Positions 18,418 to 26,734 of a stretch of 48,662 nt of DNA are shown here, piece by piece (position 1 is the first letter of the stretch; every line of letters begins with the position of its first letter). The DNA comes from Deltaproteobacteria bacterium (GTDB lineage: Bacteria > Myxococcota_A > Polyangia > Haliangiales > JADYYK01), in assembly GCA_020853705.1 (NCBI GenBank), contig JADYYK010000111.1:1-48662 (forward strand), given 5' to 3'. The translations under genes and the position numbers were made by a program. The notes under the pieces are model-generated. The model ran no database searches and was not told where the DNA came from. It was given only the letters and a program-made list of their open reading frames with translations.

Positions 18418-19380
18418 CTAGCGCGCCCGCGCGCGGCGTAGCTCGCGGACGCCGCGGCCGAGCTTGCGGCGCAGCAGGGTGCGCAGGGTGACGCCGCTCT
18501 GGTAGCCGACCTCGGCGGCGATGCTGTCGACGTCGGCGGAGCTCGACTGCAAGAGGTGGACGGCGCGCTCGACGCGCAGCTCCTGCACGAAGCCGAGCGG
18601 GGACTTGCCGAGCACGTCGTGCAGGCGACGCGCCAGGGTGCGCTCGCTGGTGCCGGCGGCGCGCGCGGCGGCGGCCAGCGAGAAGTCGGCCAGGTGGCCG
18701 CGGGCCCAGCGCTCGAAGCGCTCGACCATGGGGTCGTCGTGGGCCAGCTGATCGGGGATGGCGAAGGCGGCCTGCGACGGGCGCGCGTCGACCATCAGGT
18801 AGCGCGCGGTCTGCGCGGCCAGGGACGGGCTCTTGCGGCGCACCAGCCACAGCGCCAGATCGAGGTGGGCCAGCGCGGCGCCCGCGGTGACACGGCCGCG
18901 GGCCTCGACGATCATGCGCGACTCGTCGAGGTCGACGCGCGGGTAGAGCTGGCGAAACAGCGGCACCAGCCACCAGGTCGTGGTCGCCGGGCCGTCGTCG
19001 AGCAGGCCGCTGGCGGCCAGCACGAAGGTGCCGGTGCAGGCGGCGGCGAGCAGGGTGCCCTGGCGCGACCAGTCGCGCAGCAGCTCGCCGGCCTCGTGGA
19101 CGTCCTTGCGTCCCAGCGCGGCGCGCAGCGTGTCGGGCACCTTGCAGCCCAGCGCGGGCACCACCACCACGTCGGGCCGCGCGCCGCCCTGCGCCGGCGT
19201 CACCGGCACCGTCAGGCCATGCTGGGTCGCGACGTGGCGTCGCAGCCCGACCATGCGCGGCCGCGGCTGGGCCCGGCCGCCGCCCAGCTGCGCCAGCTCG
19301 CCGGCCGTGGTCAGGGTGTCGAGCACCGCCGACAGCCCGAGATCGAAGACCTGGTCGAGCACCAGCACCGCGACGTCCAT
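18418..19380 (-). CDS. GlxA-family AraC-type regulator with DJ-1/PfpI domain
   Basis: A 320-residue regulator. Residues 1-165 are a DJ-1/PfpI (class I glutamine amidotransferase-like) domain with the elbow AAACTGTFVLA carrying Cys115. Residues about 220-318 are an AraC-type double helix-turn-helix (FSLAAAARAAGTSERTLARRL; SIAAEVGYQSGVTLRTLLRR). Family members sense small metabolites through the first domain. ATG 19380 lies 7 nt after a TATCAT hexamer with no ribosome site. The gene is divergent from the ABM-domain gene at 19481, and two 12-bp direct repeats lie in the 100 bp between them, one overlapping this start codon. It likely represses itself and controls the ABM gene (inference). Confidence 0.9.
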   Translation of the reverse strand: MDVAVLVLDQVFDLGLSAVLDTLTTAGELAQLGGGRAQPRPRMVGLRRHVATQHGLTVPVTPAQGGARPDVVVVPALGCKVPDTLRAALGRKDVHEAGELLRDWSRQGTLLAAACTGTFVLAASGLLDDGPATTTWWLVPLFRQLYPRVDLDESRMIVEARGRVTAGAALAHLDLALWLVRRKSPSLAAQTARYLMVDARPSQAAFAIPDQLAHDDPMVERFERWARGHLADFSLAAAARAAGTSERTLARRLHDVLGKSPLGFVQELRVERAVHLLQSSSADVDSIAAEVGYQSGVTLRTLLRRKLGRGVRELRRARAR

Positions 19381-19426
19381 GGCGAGAATGATACCAATAT
19401 TGTCAAGTCTGCCAATGGCGAGAGTG
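19379..19426. promoter_or_regulatory. direct-repeat operator between glxA-like and ABM genes
   Basis: ATGGCGAGAATG (19379-19390) and ATGGCGAGAGTG (19415-19426) match at 11 of 12 positions, 36 bp apart. Direct repeats are the usual target of AraC-type dimers. The first copy overlaps the regulator's start codon; TATCAT (19393-19388, minus strand) lies between the copies, as does the palindrome CAATATTG (19395-19402). Confidence 0.6.
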
Positions 19427-19480
19427 CATCCATCTGGCTATGGTTCCGCCACACGCAAGCTCGCGTGAAGGAGGTGTCAG

Positions 19481-19780
19481 ATGGTGCGACTTGGTCTGTA
19501 TCTGCGCGTCGAGGCCCGTCCCGGCAAGGAGCAGGAGCTGGAGGCCTTCCTGAAGAGTGCGCTGCCCCTGGCGGTCGAGGAGCCGACCACGGTGGCCTGG
19601 TTCGCGGTCAAGTTCGGCCCCGGCACGTTCGCCATCTTCGACGTGTTCAACGACGAGGCCGGCCGCAACGCCCACCTCACCGGCCGCATCGCCGCGGCCC
19701 TGATGGCCAAGGCGGGCGAGCTCCTGGCGGCGCCGCCCAACATCGAGAAGCACGACGTGCTGGCCGCCAAGCTGCGCTGA
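19481..19780 (+). CDS. ABM-domain (antibiotic biosynthesis monooxygenase-like) protein
   Basis: A 99-residue dimeric alpha+beta barrel protein of the ABM type: first strand VRLGLYLRVEARPGKEQELEAFL, then the central strand VAWFAVKFGPGTFAIFDVF, and the helix DEAGRNAHLTGRIAAALM. Relatives include quinone/haem-modifying monooxygenases and stress-linked small oxygenases; here the substrate is unknown. ATG 19481 has a strong ribosome site (AAGGAGGTG). It is divergent from the GlxA-type regulator, with direct repeats between, and is probably its target. The next gene (19806) is a lipoprotein 25 bp later on the same strand and may be part of the same transcript. Confidence 0.88.
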   Translation: MVRLGLYLRVEARPGKEQELEAFLKSALPLAVEEPTTVAWFAVKFGPGTFAIFDVFNDEAGRNAHLTGRIAAALMAKAGELLAAPPNIEKHDVLAAKLR

Positions 19781-19805
19781 CGATAGGCTGGCGCCAGGGG
19801 GTGCG

Positions 19806-21065
19806 ATGACGCGTCGACACGTGCTGGTGCTCGGGCTGCTGGTCAGTGCTGGTTGTGGCAAGTCGAAGAGTGCTGGCAAGGACCCCGCGGGGGGCGGGGC
19901 CGGAGGTGGCACCGGCAAGGTGCCAGCCGGCGTGCAGGCCAGCATCGGCCAGGGCGAGCTCGAGAACGGGGTCTTCCTGACCGTCACGGTCGCCTGCCCC
20001 GGGCAGAACGTGTCGGAGCGGTCGCCCGGCACCAGGTATGTCATCAAGGGCGTCCGCGGCGAATACGGCTCGTCGTGGTGCATGTCGGACAAGGCCAAGC
20101 TGAGCGTGCAGATCGAGGGCAACGGGGCCGAGGCGCCGATGCCGGTGTTCGAGATCGAGGGCCAGCCCCGCAAGGGCGCCGGCTACACGCTGCAGGTGCC
20201 GGTGCTGCCGAGCAAGCAGACCTGGCTCTGGCTGAGCAGCCTGTACACCATCGTCGCGCCCGAGGGCCAGGCGGCGTCGCCCGGCCTCAAGCTGTGGGTG
20301 GACCGGTTTGCCGTCGGCGCGGGCCAGCTCGCCGACGGCAAGCTGCGCTTTCAGCTCTCGGTGCCGGCGCTGGGAGGGACCATCACGCTGGACGGCAAGG
20401 ATATCCCGGGCAAGACCGCGGTCGAGCAGCGCACCTCGCCGGCGCGCGCGGTGGACGGCGGCGCGGTGAAGTTCGACTACAGCGGCGGCTTCAGCAAGCA
20501 CGCCGTCGAGCTGGCCCTGGACCCGGCGGTCTTCGAGACCGCCATCGAGACCCTCGAGTGGGGCAACCTGCCGCTGCCCAAGTACGCCTTCAAGTTCCAT
20601 CACGAAGCCGGCGACTTCGAGGGCGAGCTGACCGGCCAGATCATGCTGGCGACCGCGGCGCGGGACGTCGAGAAGGGCCCGCTGTGGTTCGTCACACCAG
20701 GCAGCAAACCGGCCAGGAACGGCGTCTACCTGTCGGGCGACGAGCGCAACCCGGGCTTCACCTTCGGCAAGGGCAAGGTCGGCGAGCTCGGCGTGGTCGT
20801 GGTCACCACGCCGGCGGACGTCCAGAAGTTCTCCGCCTGCAAGTACCAGGGCGGCTACACCGTCGAGCGCTCGGGCCACAACCTGAACGCCAAGGCCTAC
20901 GATCCCCGCACCGGCCAGGTGCTGGGCGAGAAGAAGATCTCGGCCAAGGCGCCGAGCTGTCCAGCCGAGATCGGCGTCAGCGCCAGCACCCCCGCGGTGA
21001 TGGGCTCGGGCAGTGACGTCGACTCCGCGGTGGTCGAGCGCTGGGCGCTGTCGCTGGTGAAGTGA
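19806..21065 (+). CDS. hypothetical lipoprotein, 419 aa
   Basis: A lipoprotein with lipobox VSAGC (Cys17), a Lys/Ser/Gly linker and a beta-rich domain of about 370 residues. The domain has three Cys (VACPGQN, SSWCMSD, FSACKYQ) and Trp/Tyr-rich strands, but no active-site motif or repeat I recognise. It may be an envelope binding protein. ATG 19806 has AGGGGG upstream, with only 25 bp from the ABM gene, so it could be read from that promoter. Its stop at 21065 is followed by a CCACCG-repeat stretch and a CCGCCG/CGGCGG hairpin before the next gene. Confidence 0.75.
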   Translation: MTRRHVLVLGLLVSAGCGKSKSAGKDPAGGGAGGGTGKVPAGVQASIGQGELENGVFLTVTVACPGQNVSERSPGTRYVIKGVRGEYGSSWCMSDKAKLSVQIEGNGAEAPMPVFEIEGQPRKGAGYTLQVPVLPSKQTWLWLSSLYTIVAPEGQAASPGLKLWVDRFAVGAGQLADGKLRFQLSVPALGGTITLDGKDIPGKTAVEQRTSPARAVDGGAVKFDYSGGFSKHAVELALDPAVFETAIETLEWGNLPLPKYAFKFHHEAGDFEGELTGQIMLATAARDVEKGPLWFVTPGSKPARNGVYLSGDERNPGFTFGKGKVGELGVVVVTTPADVQKFSACKYQGGYTVERSGHNLNAKAYDPRTGQVLGEKKISAKAPSCPAEIGVSASTPAVMGSGSDVDSAVVERWALSLVK

Positions 21066-21090
21066 CCGGCGCGCGCCACCGCCACCGCCA

Positions 21091-21106
21091 CCGCCGTCTG
21101 CGGCGG
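21091..21106 (+). terminator. short GC hairpin before M23 gene
   Basis: CCGCCG (21091-21096) and CGGCGG (21101-21106) enclose a TCTG tetraloop. It lies between the lipoprotein stop and the next promoter. The stem is short and lacks a T-run, so the terminator role is tentative. Confidence 0.3.
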
Positions 21107-21108
21107 AG

Positions 21109-21114
21109 TACACT
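21109..21114 (+). promoter_or_regulatory. -10-like hexamer TACACT before M23 gene
   Basis: TACACT, 6 nt, then ATG 21121; no ribosome site in between, so a leaderless transcript is predicted. Confidence 0.45.
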
Positions 21115-21120
21115 TCCGCA

Positions 21121-21801
21121 ATGGACTGGATGATCAGGCGAGGAGCGCGCTGTGCCGCGCTCCTCGTCGCCCTTGCTCTCGCCAGCTGCGGTGGCGACGA
21201 CGCAGATGACGTCCTGCCCGCCGACGCCGGCTCCGGCGGCGACGGCGCGGTGAGCGATGCCGCGCGCGACGCCACCACGCCCGACGCCGCGGCGCCCACC
21301 GGCCACGACTTCCTGCTGCCCTGGACCGGCGGGGTCGCCTTCACGGTGACGCAGGGCCACAACACCGGCAGCCATGTCGGGCTGTCGTCGTGGGCGTGGG
21401 ACTTCGGCATGGCCATCGGGACGCCGGTGCGCGCCGCGCACGACGGCACGGTGCGGCTGGCCCGCGGCGACAGCCGCACCGGCGGCTGTGACAGCGCCTT
21501 CTCGGCCGACGCCAACCATGTCGTGGTCGATCGCGGCGACGGACTGGAGTCGGTCTATCTGCACCTCGACAGCACCAGCATGCGCGTCGGTCAGCCGGTG
21601 CGGCGCGGCGACATCGTGGGCCTGAGCGGCGAGACCGGCTGGGCCTGCGGCGCGCACTTGCACTTCCAGATCCAGCGCAGCCCGGCCGGCGGCGGCGGCC
21701 AGAGCCGCTTCAACCAGACCGTCCCCGAGAGCTTCCACGACACCGGCCAGCCGCTGGATCCCGCGCCCGGCACCCGCCCGGTGTCGGCCAACGCCCGCTG
21801 A
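21121..21801 (+). CDS. M23-family (LytM-like) peptidase lipoprotein
   Basis: A 226-residue exported lipoprotein (lipobox ALASC, Cys23) with an Asp/Ala/Gly linker and an M23 domain from about residue 64. Visible zinc-site elements are the His before a Gly turn (GHNTGSH, 79-85), the Asp in WAWDFGMAIG (Asp94) and the HxH pair GAHLHFQ (179, 181), with the YLHLD His (148) that usually assists catalysis. It should cleave peptidoglycan cross-links or act as a scaffold for amidases in the periplasm. The longer-than-usual spacing between the first His and Asp is the form common in myxobacterial M23 proteins. Predicted leaderless start at ATG 21121. Confidence 0.88.
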   Translation: MDWMIRRGARCAALLVALALASCGGDDADDVLPADAGSGGDGAVSDAARDATTPDAAAPTGHDFLLPWTGGVAFTVTQGHNTGSHVGLSSWAWDFGMAIGTPVRAAHDGTVRLARGDSRTGGCDSAFSADANHVVVDRGDGLESVYLHLDSTSMRVGQPVRRGDIVGLSGETGWACGAHLHFQIQRSPAGGGGQSRFNQTVPESFHDTGQPLDPAPGTRPVSANAR

Positions 21802-21825
21802 CGTCCACAGCTGCTATCCTGGCGG

Positions 21826-23214
21826 GTGCTGATGCTGTGGGTGCTTGGAATCGTCGCGGGCGTGGTGGGGCTGGTGCTGCTGGTGCCGGTCACGCGGCGC
21901 ATGGTGGTGCTGACCTGGGTCTTCGCGCGTCGCCTGGTGCCGGTCCTCGGGCGCAAGCTGCGCCTGGTCGGCAAGGACTACACCACGGCGCGCGCGGTGC
22001 GCCTGGCGTTCGAGGATCTCGGCCCCGCGTACATCAAGTTCGGGCAGATGATTGCGTCCAGCCCGACGGCGTTCTCCAAGGCGACCACCGAGGAGTTCGC
22101 GCGCTGCCTCGACAACGTGCGCCCCATCCCGCTGGCGCGCGTCAAGCGCATCCTGGCCGAGGAGCTGGGCGAGCGCGCCACCAGCGCCTTCAGCGAGCTG
22201 TCGGACACCGCGCTGGCGTCGGCGTCGATCGCCCAGGTGCATGCCGGCAAGCTGCAGGACGGCACGCCCATCGTGGTCAAGGTGCAGCGCCCCGGCATCC
22301 GCGGGCGCATCGAGCAGGATCTGGCGCTGATGGGCCTGTGGGCGCGCACCGCGACGCTGCTGAGCAAGGTGCTGCGCCGCGCCAACCTGCGCGGCATCGT
22401 CGAGGACTTCCGGCGCACCATCCGCGAGGAGCTCGACTTCCTCAAGGAGGCCGACAACATCGAGAGCTTCAACGCGCTGCTGGCGCGCGAGGAGCTGCAC
22501 CCGCTGGCGTGCGCGCCGCGCGTGCACCGCGAGCTGACCACGCCGCGCGTCCTGACCATGGAGCGCTTCTTCGGCGTGCGCATCGACGACAAGGCCGGGG
22601 TCGACGCCCGCGTCTCTGACACCGTGCAGATGCTGCGCTCGACCAGCGAGGTGTTCTGGAGCAGCGTCTTCCTGGGCGGCTTCTTCCACGGCGACATCCA
22701 CGCCGGCAACATCATGGTGCTCGACGACGGGCGCCTGGGGTACCTCGACTTCGGCATCTTCGGGCGCTTCTCGGACGATCACCGCGCCGCGCTGGCCAAC
22801 TGGATCGGCGCCATGGTGTCGGGCGACGGCGAGCAGATGGCGTGCGCCATCAAGGCCATGGGCGCGGTCGGCGAGGCGGTCGACTGGGCCGGCTACGTCA
22901 AGGACGTCACCGAGGTCTTCCTGCCGCTGCGCGCGCTGACCGTCGACAAGCCCGAGATGCTGGAGGAGTTCTTCCCCAAGGTCATCGCGATGTCGGCCCG
23001 GCATGATCTGCGGCTGCCGTCGCAGTTCGTGCTGATCTTGAAGCAGCTGACCTACTTCGGGCGCTACGTGATGATGCACGCGCCGCACTACAACGAGAAC
23101 CTGGACCCGCAGTCGCAGCAGACCTTCGTGAAGATCTTCATGAAGTTCAACGCCTGGCGCCAGCAGACCGGCGCCGGCGAGGTGCACATCCGGCCCAGCC
23201 AGGGCGCGGCGTGA
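21826..23214 (+). CDS. ABC1/AarF/UbiB-family atypical kinase
   Basis: A 462-residue protein with one N-terminal membrane helix (residues 3-21) and an ABC1 domain: the KxGQ motif in YIKFGQMIASSP (Lys71), the Ala-rich loop ALASASIAQVH, VVKVQRPGI, the catalytic loop HGDIHAGNIM and the DFG-like LDFGIFG. UbiB-type proteins support ubiquinone or other isoprenoid lipid handling using ATPase activity. GTG 21826 lies 5 nt after TATCCT; ATG 21832 is the alternative. Its stop overlaps the GTG of the copper-monooxygenase-like gene by 4 nt (GTGA), and that gene in turn overlaps the next, giving a tight three-gene operon that joins a lipid-linked kinase to a redox lipoprotein. Confidence 0.9.
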   Translation: MLMLWVLGIVAGVVGLVLLVPVTRRMVVLTWVFARRLVPVLGRKLRLVGKDYTTARAVRLAFEDLGPAYIKFGQMIASSPTAFSKATTEEFARCLDNVRPIPLARVKRILAEELGERATSAFSELSDTALASASIAQVHAGKLQDGTPIVVKVQRPGIRGRIEQDLALMGLWARTATLLSKVLRRANLRGIVEDFRRTIREELDFLKEADNIESFNALLAREELHPLACAPRVHRELTTPRVLTMERFFGVRIDDKAGVDARVSDTVQMLRSTSEVFWSSVFLGGFFHGDIHAGNIMVLDDGRLGYLDFGIFGRFSDDHRAALANWIGAMVSGDGEQMACAIKAMGAVGEAVDWAGYVKDVTEVFLPLRALTVDKPEMLEEFFPKVIAMSARHDLRLPSQFVLILKQLTYFGRYVMMHAPHYNENLDPQSQQTFVKIFMKFNAWRQQTGAGEVHIRPSQGAA

Positions 23215-24098
23215 CGGTGCGCGGTCGGGTGCTGGCGGCCTCGGTCGTGCTGGCGGGGCTGGCCGCTTGCGGGCAGGACGGCGGCGCTGACCCGGGCGCC
23301 CCGCTGCTGGCGCGCTTCGCGATCACGCCGGTGGCGCCCGGGGCCGAGGCGCAGCGTGACGTGCAGGGCGTGCTGGCGAACGCCTCGCCGATGTGGGTGC
23401 AGCGCATCGACTGGACCGCGCCGGCCGGGCTGCACCACTCACGGCTGGACGCGCCGCCCGACGCCAGCACGCACTTCTATCCGGTGATGGCGCTGCCGGT
23501 CGGGGTCAGCACCGGGTCGGTGAGGTTCCCGCCCGGCTACGCCCTGGCGCTGGCCGCGCACCAGCGCCTCAACGTGTCGTACCACTTCGTCAACCTGGGC
23601 AGCACGGCCATCAGCGGCGAGATCGAGACCCGCTTCACGCCAGCGCCGGCCGGGACCACGCCGATCCCGATCGCGATGCTGGCGCTGATGAACAACGCCA
23701 TCGAGATCCCGGCGCGCGGCGAGGCCACCGTGGAGACCACCTGTCCGCTGCCTCAGCACGCCATCGCGCTGCACTCGCTGGCGTCGCACATGCACCAGCG
23801 CGGCGTCGCCGTGGAGGCCGTGGTGGTCGGCGGCGCGCACGATGGCCAGACGGTGTACTCGACGACCGCGTGGGACGACGCCCCGGTGGTCGGCTTCGAC
23901 CCGCCGCTGGCGCTGGAGGCCGGCACCCGGCTGCGCTTCGTGTGTCGCTTCGTGAACCCGACCGACGCCGTGGTGCGCTATGGCGCCGGCGCCAGCGACG
24001 AGATGTGCGGCGTGTTTGCGCATTTCTCACCGGGGATGGAGCCCTATGGCGCGGTGGTCGCGGCGGCCGGGCAGCCCTGCGTGGCGGCGGTGCGCTGA
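23211..24098 (+). CDS. copper type II monooxygenase-like lipoprotein
   Basis: A 295-residue lipoprotein (lipobox GLAAC, Cys20). Its beta-rich domain carries the ligand pattern of type II ascorbate-dependent copper monooxygenases (PHM/DBH): an HH pair (GLHHSRLD, 75-76) and His117 for one copper, and HxH (ASHMHQRG, 193 and 195) plus a Met in SDEMC (265) for the other. Two disulfide-type Cys near the end also fit. It is much shorter than eukaryotic enzymes, so whether it hydroxylates a substrate is open. GTG 23211 overlaps the ABC1 stop, and its own stop overlaps the next ATG (TGATG), so all three genes are translationally coupled. Confidence 0.75.
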   Translation: MTVRGRVLAASVVLAGLAACGQDGGADPGAPLLARFAITPVAPGAEAQRDVQGVLANASPMWVQRIDWTAPAGLHHSRLDAPPDASTHFYPVMALPVGVSTGSVRFPPGYALALAAHQRLNVSYHFVNLGSTAISGEIETRFTPAPAGTTPIPIAMLALMNNAIEIPARGEATVETTCPLPQHAIALHSLASHMHQRGVAVEAVVVGGAHDGQTVYSTTAWDDAPVVGFDPPLALEAGTRLRFVCRFVNPTDAVVRYGAGASDEMCGVFAHFSPGMEPYGAVVAAAGQPCVAAVR

Positions 24099-24595
24099 TG
24101 GCCAAGGCCAGGGCCAAGGCGGCGGGGCCGGCGCGCAAGCCGGCGACTCCGGCCAGGCAGCTGGAGGCCTTCATCGCGCGCTTCGAGCCCGCCGTGGCCA
24201 AGGTCGCGCGCGACGCGGTGGCCAAGTTGCGCAAGCGGCTGCCCGGCGCCAGCGTGCTGGTCTATGACAACTACAATGCGCTGGCGATCGCGTTCGCGTG
24301 TAGCGAGGCGCCGGGGGACATCGTGCTGTCGATCGCGGTGTATCCGCGTCATGCGAGCCTGTTCCTGATGGCGGGGCCGGCGCTGCACGATCCCGACGGG
24401 CTGCTCGAGGGGAGCGGCACCCGGGTGCGCCACATCAAGCTGCTGGAGGGGGCGCGGGTGCTGGACAGGCCCCCGGTGCGCGCACTGCTGGCGCAGGCGC
24501 TGGAGCTGGCGAAGCGACCGATGCCGCGGGGCAAGGGCGCCGTGGTGATCAGGTCGGTGTCGAAGCGGCAGCGGCCGCGGCGGCTGGACGGGTAG
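24098..24595 (+). CDS. DUF1801/YdhG-like hypothetical protein
   Basis: A 165-residue soluble protein with a Lys/Ala/Pro-rich basic N-terminus (about 20 residues) and a YdhG/DUF1801-like domain: a helix QLEAFIARFEPAVAKVARDAV, then VLVYDNYNALAIAF, a beta strand IVLSIAVYPRHASLFL, the segment GTRVRHIKLLEGARV, and a closing helix. The basic tail may help it bind nucleic acid or a membrane surface; the family function is unknown. ATG 24098 overlaps the preceding stop (TGATG). It is convergent with the CrtI-like gene, ending 1 bp before it. Confidence 0.75.
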   Translation: MAKARAKAAGPARKPATPARQLEAFIARFEPAVAKVARDAVAKLRKRLPGASVLVYDNYNALAIAFACSEAPGDIVLSIAVYPRHASLFLMAGPALHDPDGLLEGSGTRVRHIKLLEGARVLDRPPVRALLAQALELAKRPMPRGKGAVVIRSVSKRQRPRRLDG

Positions 24596-24596
24596 G

Positions 24597-26072
24597 TCAC
24601 GCCTTGGCGGTTGCGACGAAGGGCTGGCCGAGGTCGTCGCACATGAGCTGAACCACCTGGCGACCGCTGAGGATCGAGGTCGGCACGCCACCGCCCGGTT
24701 CGACCCACTGACCGGCCATGTAGAAGCCGCCCAGGCCGGCGAGCGTCTTCTTGACGTGGTTCATCATCGAGTCGCTGCTGGGCATCCAGCCCTCGAAGGC
24801 GCCGCGCCAGGCCCGGGTCATGCTCCAGTAGGTCAGCGGGGTGACGAGGTCGGTCATGCGCACCGCGGCGCCCAGACCGGGGAAGTGCGGCTCCAGGGTG
24901 GCGACGGTCGCCGCGGCCAGGGCGTCCTTCTCGGCCGGGTAGCGGCTGCCCAGGGTGGCCCACCATTGATAGTCGGTGGGCAGCAGGGCCTGCACCACGC
25001 TGTGGCCGGTCGGCGCGAAGCAGGGGTCGTCGTTGCACACGCGCACGCCGACCGTCTCGGTGCTGCGCCCGCCGACCGACAGCGACTTGATGTTGTCGAT
25101 GGTCAGCAGACTGGGAGCGCTGCCGTACGGCTCGGCGACGCCGAAGCTGACCAGCACGATGGGGTCGAACAGCTTCCAGCGCGCCATGCGCTCGCGCGTC
25201 GGCGCGGCGTCATAGCGGCCGCCGAGCAGGTGCAGCACGGTCTCGGGCGCGCTGGAGGTCGACAGCACGAGATCGCCAGCCAGCATGGTGCCATCGGACA
25301 GGCGCACGCCGGTGGCGCGGCCGTCGTCGACCAGGATCTCGTCGACCGTGCTGCTCAGCAGGGCCTCGCCGCCGAGGCCCCGGTAGCTCTTCTCGAGGGC
25401 GTCACGGAACGCGGCGGTGCCGCCGACCGGGCGCGACAGATAGCCGTGCTCGAGGTAGGCCATCACCATGAGGAGGAACGACGCCGGCGCCGTCTCGGGC
25501 AGCATGCGCGTGAAGATGCGGCGCAGGCGCGGGCTCTCCAGGTGCTCGCGGGCCCAGGTGCCGATGGGCTTGCGGAAGTGCAGCAGCGAGGTGACCGCGC
25601 CGCGCATGTCCCACAGCGCCCGCAGCCGGTCGATCGCGCTGGTCAGCTCGGGCGGATCGAACGGCGGCTTCATGCTGGCGAAGGCGGCGGCGCCGTGGCG
25701 CAGCCGGCCCAGCTCGGCACGGTCCTGCGGGCCGACCTCCCCGAGTCGCGCGATGAGGGCGTCGAGGTTGCGCGTGAACGGGACCTCGAGGCCGTCACGG
25801 GCGTCGCGGTAGGTGTTCCAGGTCTCCAGCGTGCGCAGCGGGACCGCGGGCAGGATGCCGAGCTCCTCGTACAGGTGCTGGAAGGGGCCGCCGGTCAGCC
25901 AGTGGATGCAACCATCGACCAGGTAGGGGCCGCGCTGCCATGCGGTGCACACGCCGCCGAGGCCGGCGTTGTGCTCGACGATGGTGGTGCGCAGGCCGCT
26001 GCGTCGGGCGTAGCAGCCCGCGGACAGGCCTGCGAGTCCGCCGCCGATGATGATGAGATGTCGTTCGCCCAT
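24597..26072 (-). CDS. CrtI-like FAD-dependent oxidoreductase
   Basis: A 491-residue flavoprotein of the phytoene desaturase/retinol saturase type (COG1233). The N-terminal dinucleotide motif is LIIIGGGLAGLSAGCYARRSG, with the acidic residue ending the second strand (TTIVEHN) and GLGGVCTAW next to it. The C-terminal FAD motif is around GFYMAGQWVEPGGGVPTSILSGR. Such enzymes desaturate or isomerise polyenes or saturate retinol-like and membrane lipids; no carotenoid genes are nearby, so the substrate is open. ATG 26072 has a GAGGTG ribosome site. The longer frame to 26231 is not supported. Confidence 0.88.
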   Translation of the reverse strand: MGERHLIIIGGGLAGLSAGCYARRSGLRTTIVEHNAGLGGVCTAWQRGPYLVDGCIHWLTGGPFQHLYEELGILPAVPLRTLETWNTYRDARDGLEVPFTRNLDALIARLGEVGPQDRAELGRLRHGAAAFASMKPPFDPPELTSAIDRLRALWDMRGAVTSLLHFRKPIGTWAREHLESPRLRRIFTRMLPETAPASFLLMVMAYLEHGYLSRPVGGTAAFRDALEKSYRGLGGEALLSSTVDEILVDDGRATGVRLSDGTMLAGDLVLSTSSAPETVLHLLGGRYDAAPTRERMARWKLFDPIVLVSFGVAEPYGSAPSLLTIDNIKSLSVGGRSTETVGVRVCNDDPCFAPTGHSVVQALLPTDYQWWATLGSRYPAEKDALAAATVATLEPHFPGLGAAVRMTDLVTPLTYWSMTRAWRGAFEGWMPSSDSMMNHVKKTLAGLGGFYMAGQWVEPGGGVPTSILSGRQVVQLMCDDLGQPFVATAKA

Positions 26073-26249
26073 GGCACACCTCGCAACTCCCCCGACGCGG
26101 ATGCTGCAACCGCTGCGCCACGGGCGGGCGTGACGCGACGCGTGGATGGGGTGGTGTGGGGGGCGGCGCTGCGCAGCGCATGCGCGGCACGGTGCGGGGC
26201 CTGCACCTCCTGCGCAGCGCTCCGAGCGCAATCGCGGGGATGACCGGGT

Positions 26250-26723
26250 ATGTCCGATGCAGCGGCAGCGGTCATGCGCAGAGCCACTGGTCTCGTCGTC
26301 ATCGTCGCGCTGGCCGCCGCGGGGCTGGCGCTGGGTTCATGCATCGAGGAGGCGGAGGAGAAGAGCGCCACCGCCCAGTTCACGGTGTGGTGCCGGGTGC
26401 GCGACGCCGCTGGCGCGCCGGTCAACGGGAAGTTCGTCAGCTTCTCGTCGGCCAAGTATGACTACGACGGACTGATCATCGAGCACTCGGTGTTCGAAAG
26501 CGGCAAGACCACGACGTCGCTCGACCCGTCGCACCCTGGCGCGGTGTCGTTCCAGGTCGGCTACACGCTGCACCAGAAGGGCGACGAGGCCGAGACGGCG
26601 GAGTTCGTCTGCTCGGTGCCCGGCCCTGGCGGTGCCGACATCGAGGCTGGGTTCACCGCGAACTACGAGATCGTGCGGCTGTCGGCGCTCATCGAGCACG
26701 AGCTGACCCTGCAGCTGCCCTGA
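26250..26723 (+). CDS. hypothetical lipoprotein, 157 aa
   Basis: A small lipoprotein with a signal peptide ending at the lipobox LALGSC and a beta-sandwich-like mature part: TAQFTVWCRVRDAAGAPVNG, KFVSFSSAKYD, TTSLDPSHPGAVSFQVGY, EFVCSVPGPGG. The RDAAGAPVNG turn is typical of carboxypeptidase-regulatory/Ig-like extracellular domains. The start could be ATG 26250 or ATG 26274 (MRRATGLVV); the second gives a more normal signal peptide. It is convergent with the lipoprotein gene ending at 26735. Function unknown. Confidence 0.7.
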   Translation: MSDAAAAVMRRATGLVVIVALAAAGLALGSCIEEAEEKSATAQFTVWCRVRDAAGAPVNGKFVSFSSAKYDYDGLIIEHSVFESGKTTTSLDPSHPGAVSFQVGYTLHQKGDEAETAEFVCSVPGPGGADIEAGFTANYEIVRLSALIEHELTLQLP

Positions 26724-26734
26724 GCTGGCCGGCG

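Noticed and set aside
19401..19406. TTGACA (minus strand) as -35 of the glxA-like promoter
   Set aside because: Only 7 bp separate it from the TATCAT hexamer, far from the 16-18 bp needed.
19677..21515. 612-codon minus-strand ORF opposite lipoprotein and M23 genes
   Set aside because: Arg/Ala/His-rich antisense translation; the plus strand has lipoboxes and M23 zinc residues.
26166..26179. GCGCTGCGCAGCGC perfect palindrome upstream of the 26250 gene
   Set aside because: Short GC palindromes are expected at this base composition, and it has no fixed relation to a promoter or start.
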